Shown piece after piece: positions 5,598 to 6,051 of a stretch of 6,051 bases of DNA. The notes beneath the pieces were generated by a model that saw only the letters and a list, made by a program, of their open reading frames with translations, made no database searches and had not been told where the DNA came from. Each line of letters starts with the position of its first letter. The first letter of the stretch is position 1. The position numbers and the translations under genes are program-made. The DNA is from a bacterium (GTDB taxonomy: Bacteria; Patescibacteriota; Gracilibacteria; JAUYGZ01). The DNA lies in NCBI GenBank assembly GCA_030699855.1, contig JAUYKR010000094.1:1-6051 (forward strand), given 5' to 3'.

Positions 5598-5951
5598 ATG
5601 GCAGATGTCACGATCACCTTTTCCAACGTTGATGGATTGGCAGGAACCAAGCTGATCAAGTTTAGCGGTCAGCTCGATGAAACCAATATCGAGGATGAGG
5701 CCAAGAAGGTTTATGCTGTTTTGGATGGAGAGAAGCCAAAAAATTTGATCTTCGACTTCAGCGAACTGAGCTACCTCAATTCCAAATCGATTGGTTACAT
5801 TTCCGACTGGCAGTCAAAAATTTCCCAGGCCGGCGGCAAGGTCGTGATATTCGGCGCTCAGCCGAACATCTTCGATATCCTGGACGTGGTCGGTTTGACC
5901 AAGCTTATCGATTTGGTCGAACACTTGGATGAGGCCCGCACCAAGCTGTAG
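5598..5951 (+). CDS. STAS-domain protein (anti-sigma factor antagonist, RsbV/SpoIIAA-like)
   Basis: A 117-residue single STAS domain. The N-terminal strand VTITFSNVDG is followed by FSGQLDETN (22-30, the family's 'G.lD..n' turn), the buried strand NLIFDFSELSYL (49-60), the phospho-acceptor loop NSKSIGYI (61-68), then GGKVVIFGAQPNIFDILDVVGL (79-100, matching 'ggkl.l.g..p.v..il...gl'). Classical antagonists have D-S-S/T-G in the acceptor loop; here it is N61-S62-K63-S64, so one Ser of the motif remains and the next position is Lys. Phosphorylation by the upstream ATPase is still possible but needs proof. It is translated 9 nt after the ATPase, with no strong Shine-Dalgarno, so the two are probably co-transcribed from the 5056 promoter. 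Together they look like a partner-switching module; the output is unknown. Confidence 0.88.
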   Translation: MADVTITFSNVDGLAGTKLIKFSGQLDETNIEDEAKKVYAVLDGEKPKNLIFDFSELSYLNSKSIGYISDWQSKISQAGGKVVIFGAQPNIFDILDVVGLTKLIDLVEHLDEARTKL

Positions 5952-5960
5952 ATAAAGGCA

Positions 5961-5990
5961 TTCGTATTGCCCCATTTTATCCGCTACAAT
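5961..5990 (+). promoter_or_regulatory. Probable promoter of lepA
   Basis: TACAAT at 5985-5990 matches the -10 consensus at 5/6 positions and has the same CGCTAYAAT context as the -10 at 5079-5084. The best-spaced -35 (TTCGTA, 5961-5966, 18-bp spacer) is weak. The start would be near 5997, leaving a leader of about 16 nt before the lepA ATG. Confidence 0.4.
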
Positions 5991-6012
5991 CAGCGCGGTC
6001 TTTTTTGTCGAC

Positions 6013-6051
6013 ATGAACAAGCTCCGCAATTTTTGTATTATAGCCCATATC
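6013..6051 (+). CDS. lepA: Elongation factor 4 (LepA), first 13 codons only
   Basis: The last 39 bases encode MNKLRNFCIIAHI, which matches the start of LepA/EF4 (family pattern 'iRNFsIIAHIDHGKSTL'), just short of the G1 loop of the GTPase domain. LepA is a translational GTPase acting on stalled or assembling ribosomes. TypA and EF-G begin similarly but usually have RNI rather than RNF, so LepA is preferred. It lies 61 bp after the STAS gene with its own likely -10 box. No Shine-Dalgarno is visible in the short T-rich leader. Confidence 0.8.
   Translation, partial: MNKLRNFCIIAHI

Noticed and set aside
5980..6006. Rho-independent terminator before lepA (CCGC...GCGG then a T run)
   Set aside because: The stem is only 4 bp with a 10-nt loop, it overlaps the likely -10 box, and the T run sits inside the lepA leader.

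Overview
The window reads as ordinary bacterial chromosome carrying conserved housekeeping genes. TGA acts as a stop (it ends ftsH), so codes that reassign TGA are excluded. Several features hint at a Patescibacteria (CPR) type genome: a compact layout, starts with little or no Shine-Dalgarno signal, GCTAYAAT-type -10 boxes, and the style of the trigger factor, FtsH and STAS proteins. This is an inference from general resemblance, at roughly even confidence, and no marker gene here settles it.

Layout. At the left edge is the 3' end of a plus-strand gene (1-666), probably the C-terminal part of a bacterial alpha-2-macroglobulin. It runs tail-to-tail into ftsH and overlaps it by 11 bp. A minus-strand cluster follows, read from right to left: tig (trigger factor, 4865-3573), a small LapA-domain membrane protein (3539-3183), trmB (tRNA m7G46 methyltransferase, 3180-2548) and ftsH (membrane AAA+ protease, 2485-656). 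The short gaps of 33, 2 and 62 bp suggest one operon, with an extra promoter directly in front of ftsH that would give a nearly leaderless ftsH message. The theme is protein biogenesis and quality control.

Between tig and the rightward genes lies a 300-bp control region (4866-5165). It holds a roughly 150-nt element closed by a perfect 16-bp inverted repeat and able to fold into a branched RNA. Beside it are two interlocked sigma70-type promoters pointing in opposite directions. The leftward promoter would place the element in the tig leader. The rightward promoter drives a two-gene unit: an RsbW/SpoIIAB-like GHKL ATPase (5166-5588) and a STAS-domain antagonist (5598-5951), a partner-switching pair with no sigma factor or phosphatase in view. 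The window ends 13 codons into lepA (elongation factor 4), which has its own likely -10 box.

The points most worth a second look are the structured element at 4894-5044, the interlocked promoters, the misplaced strong Shine-Dalgarno with a slippery A8 run at the lapA start, and the altered phospho-acceptor site of the STAS protein.
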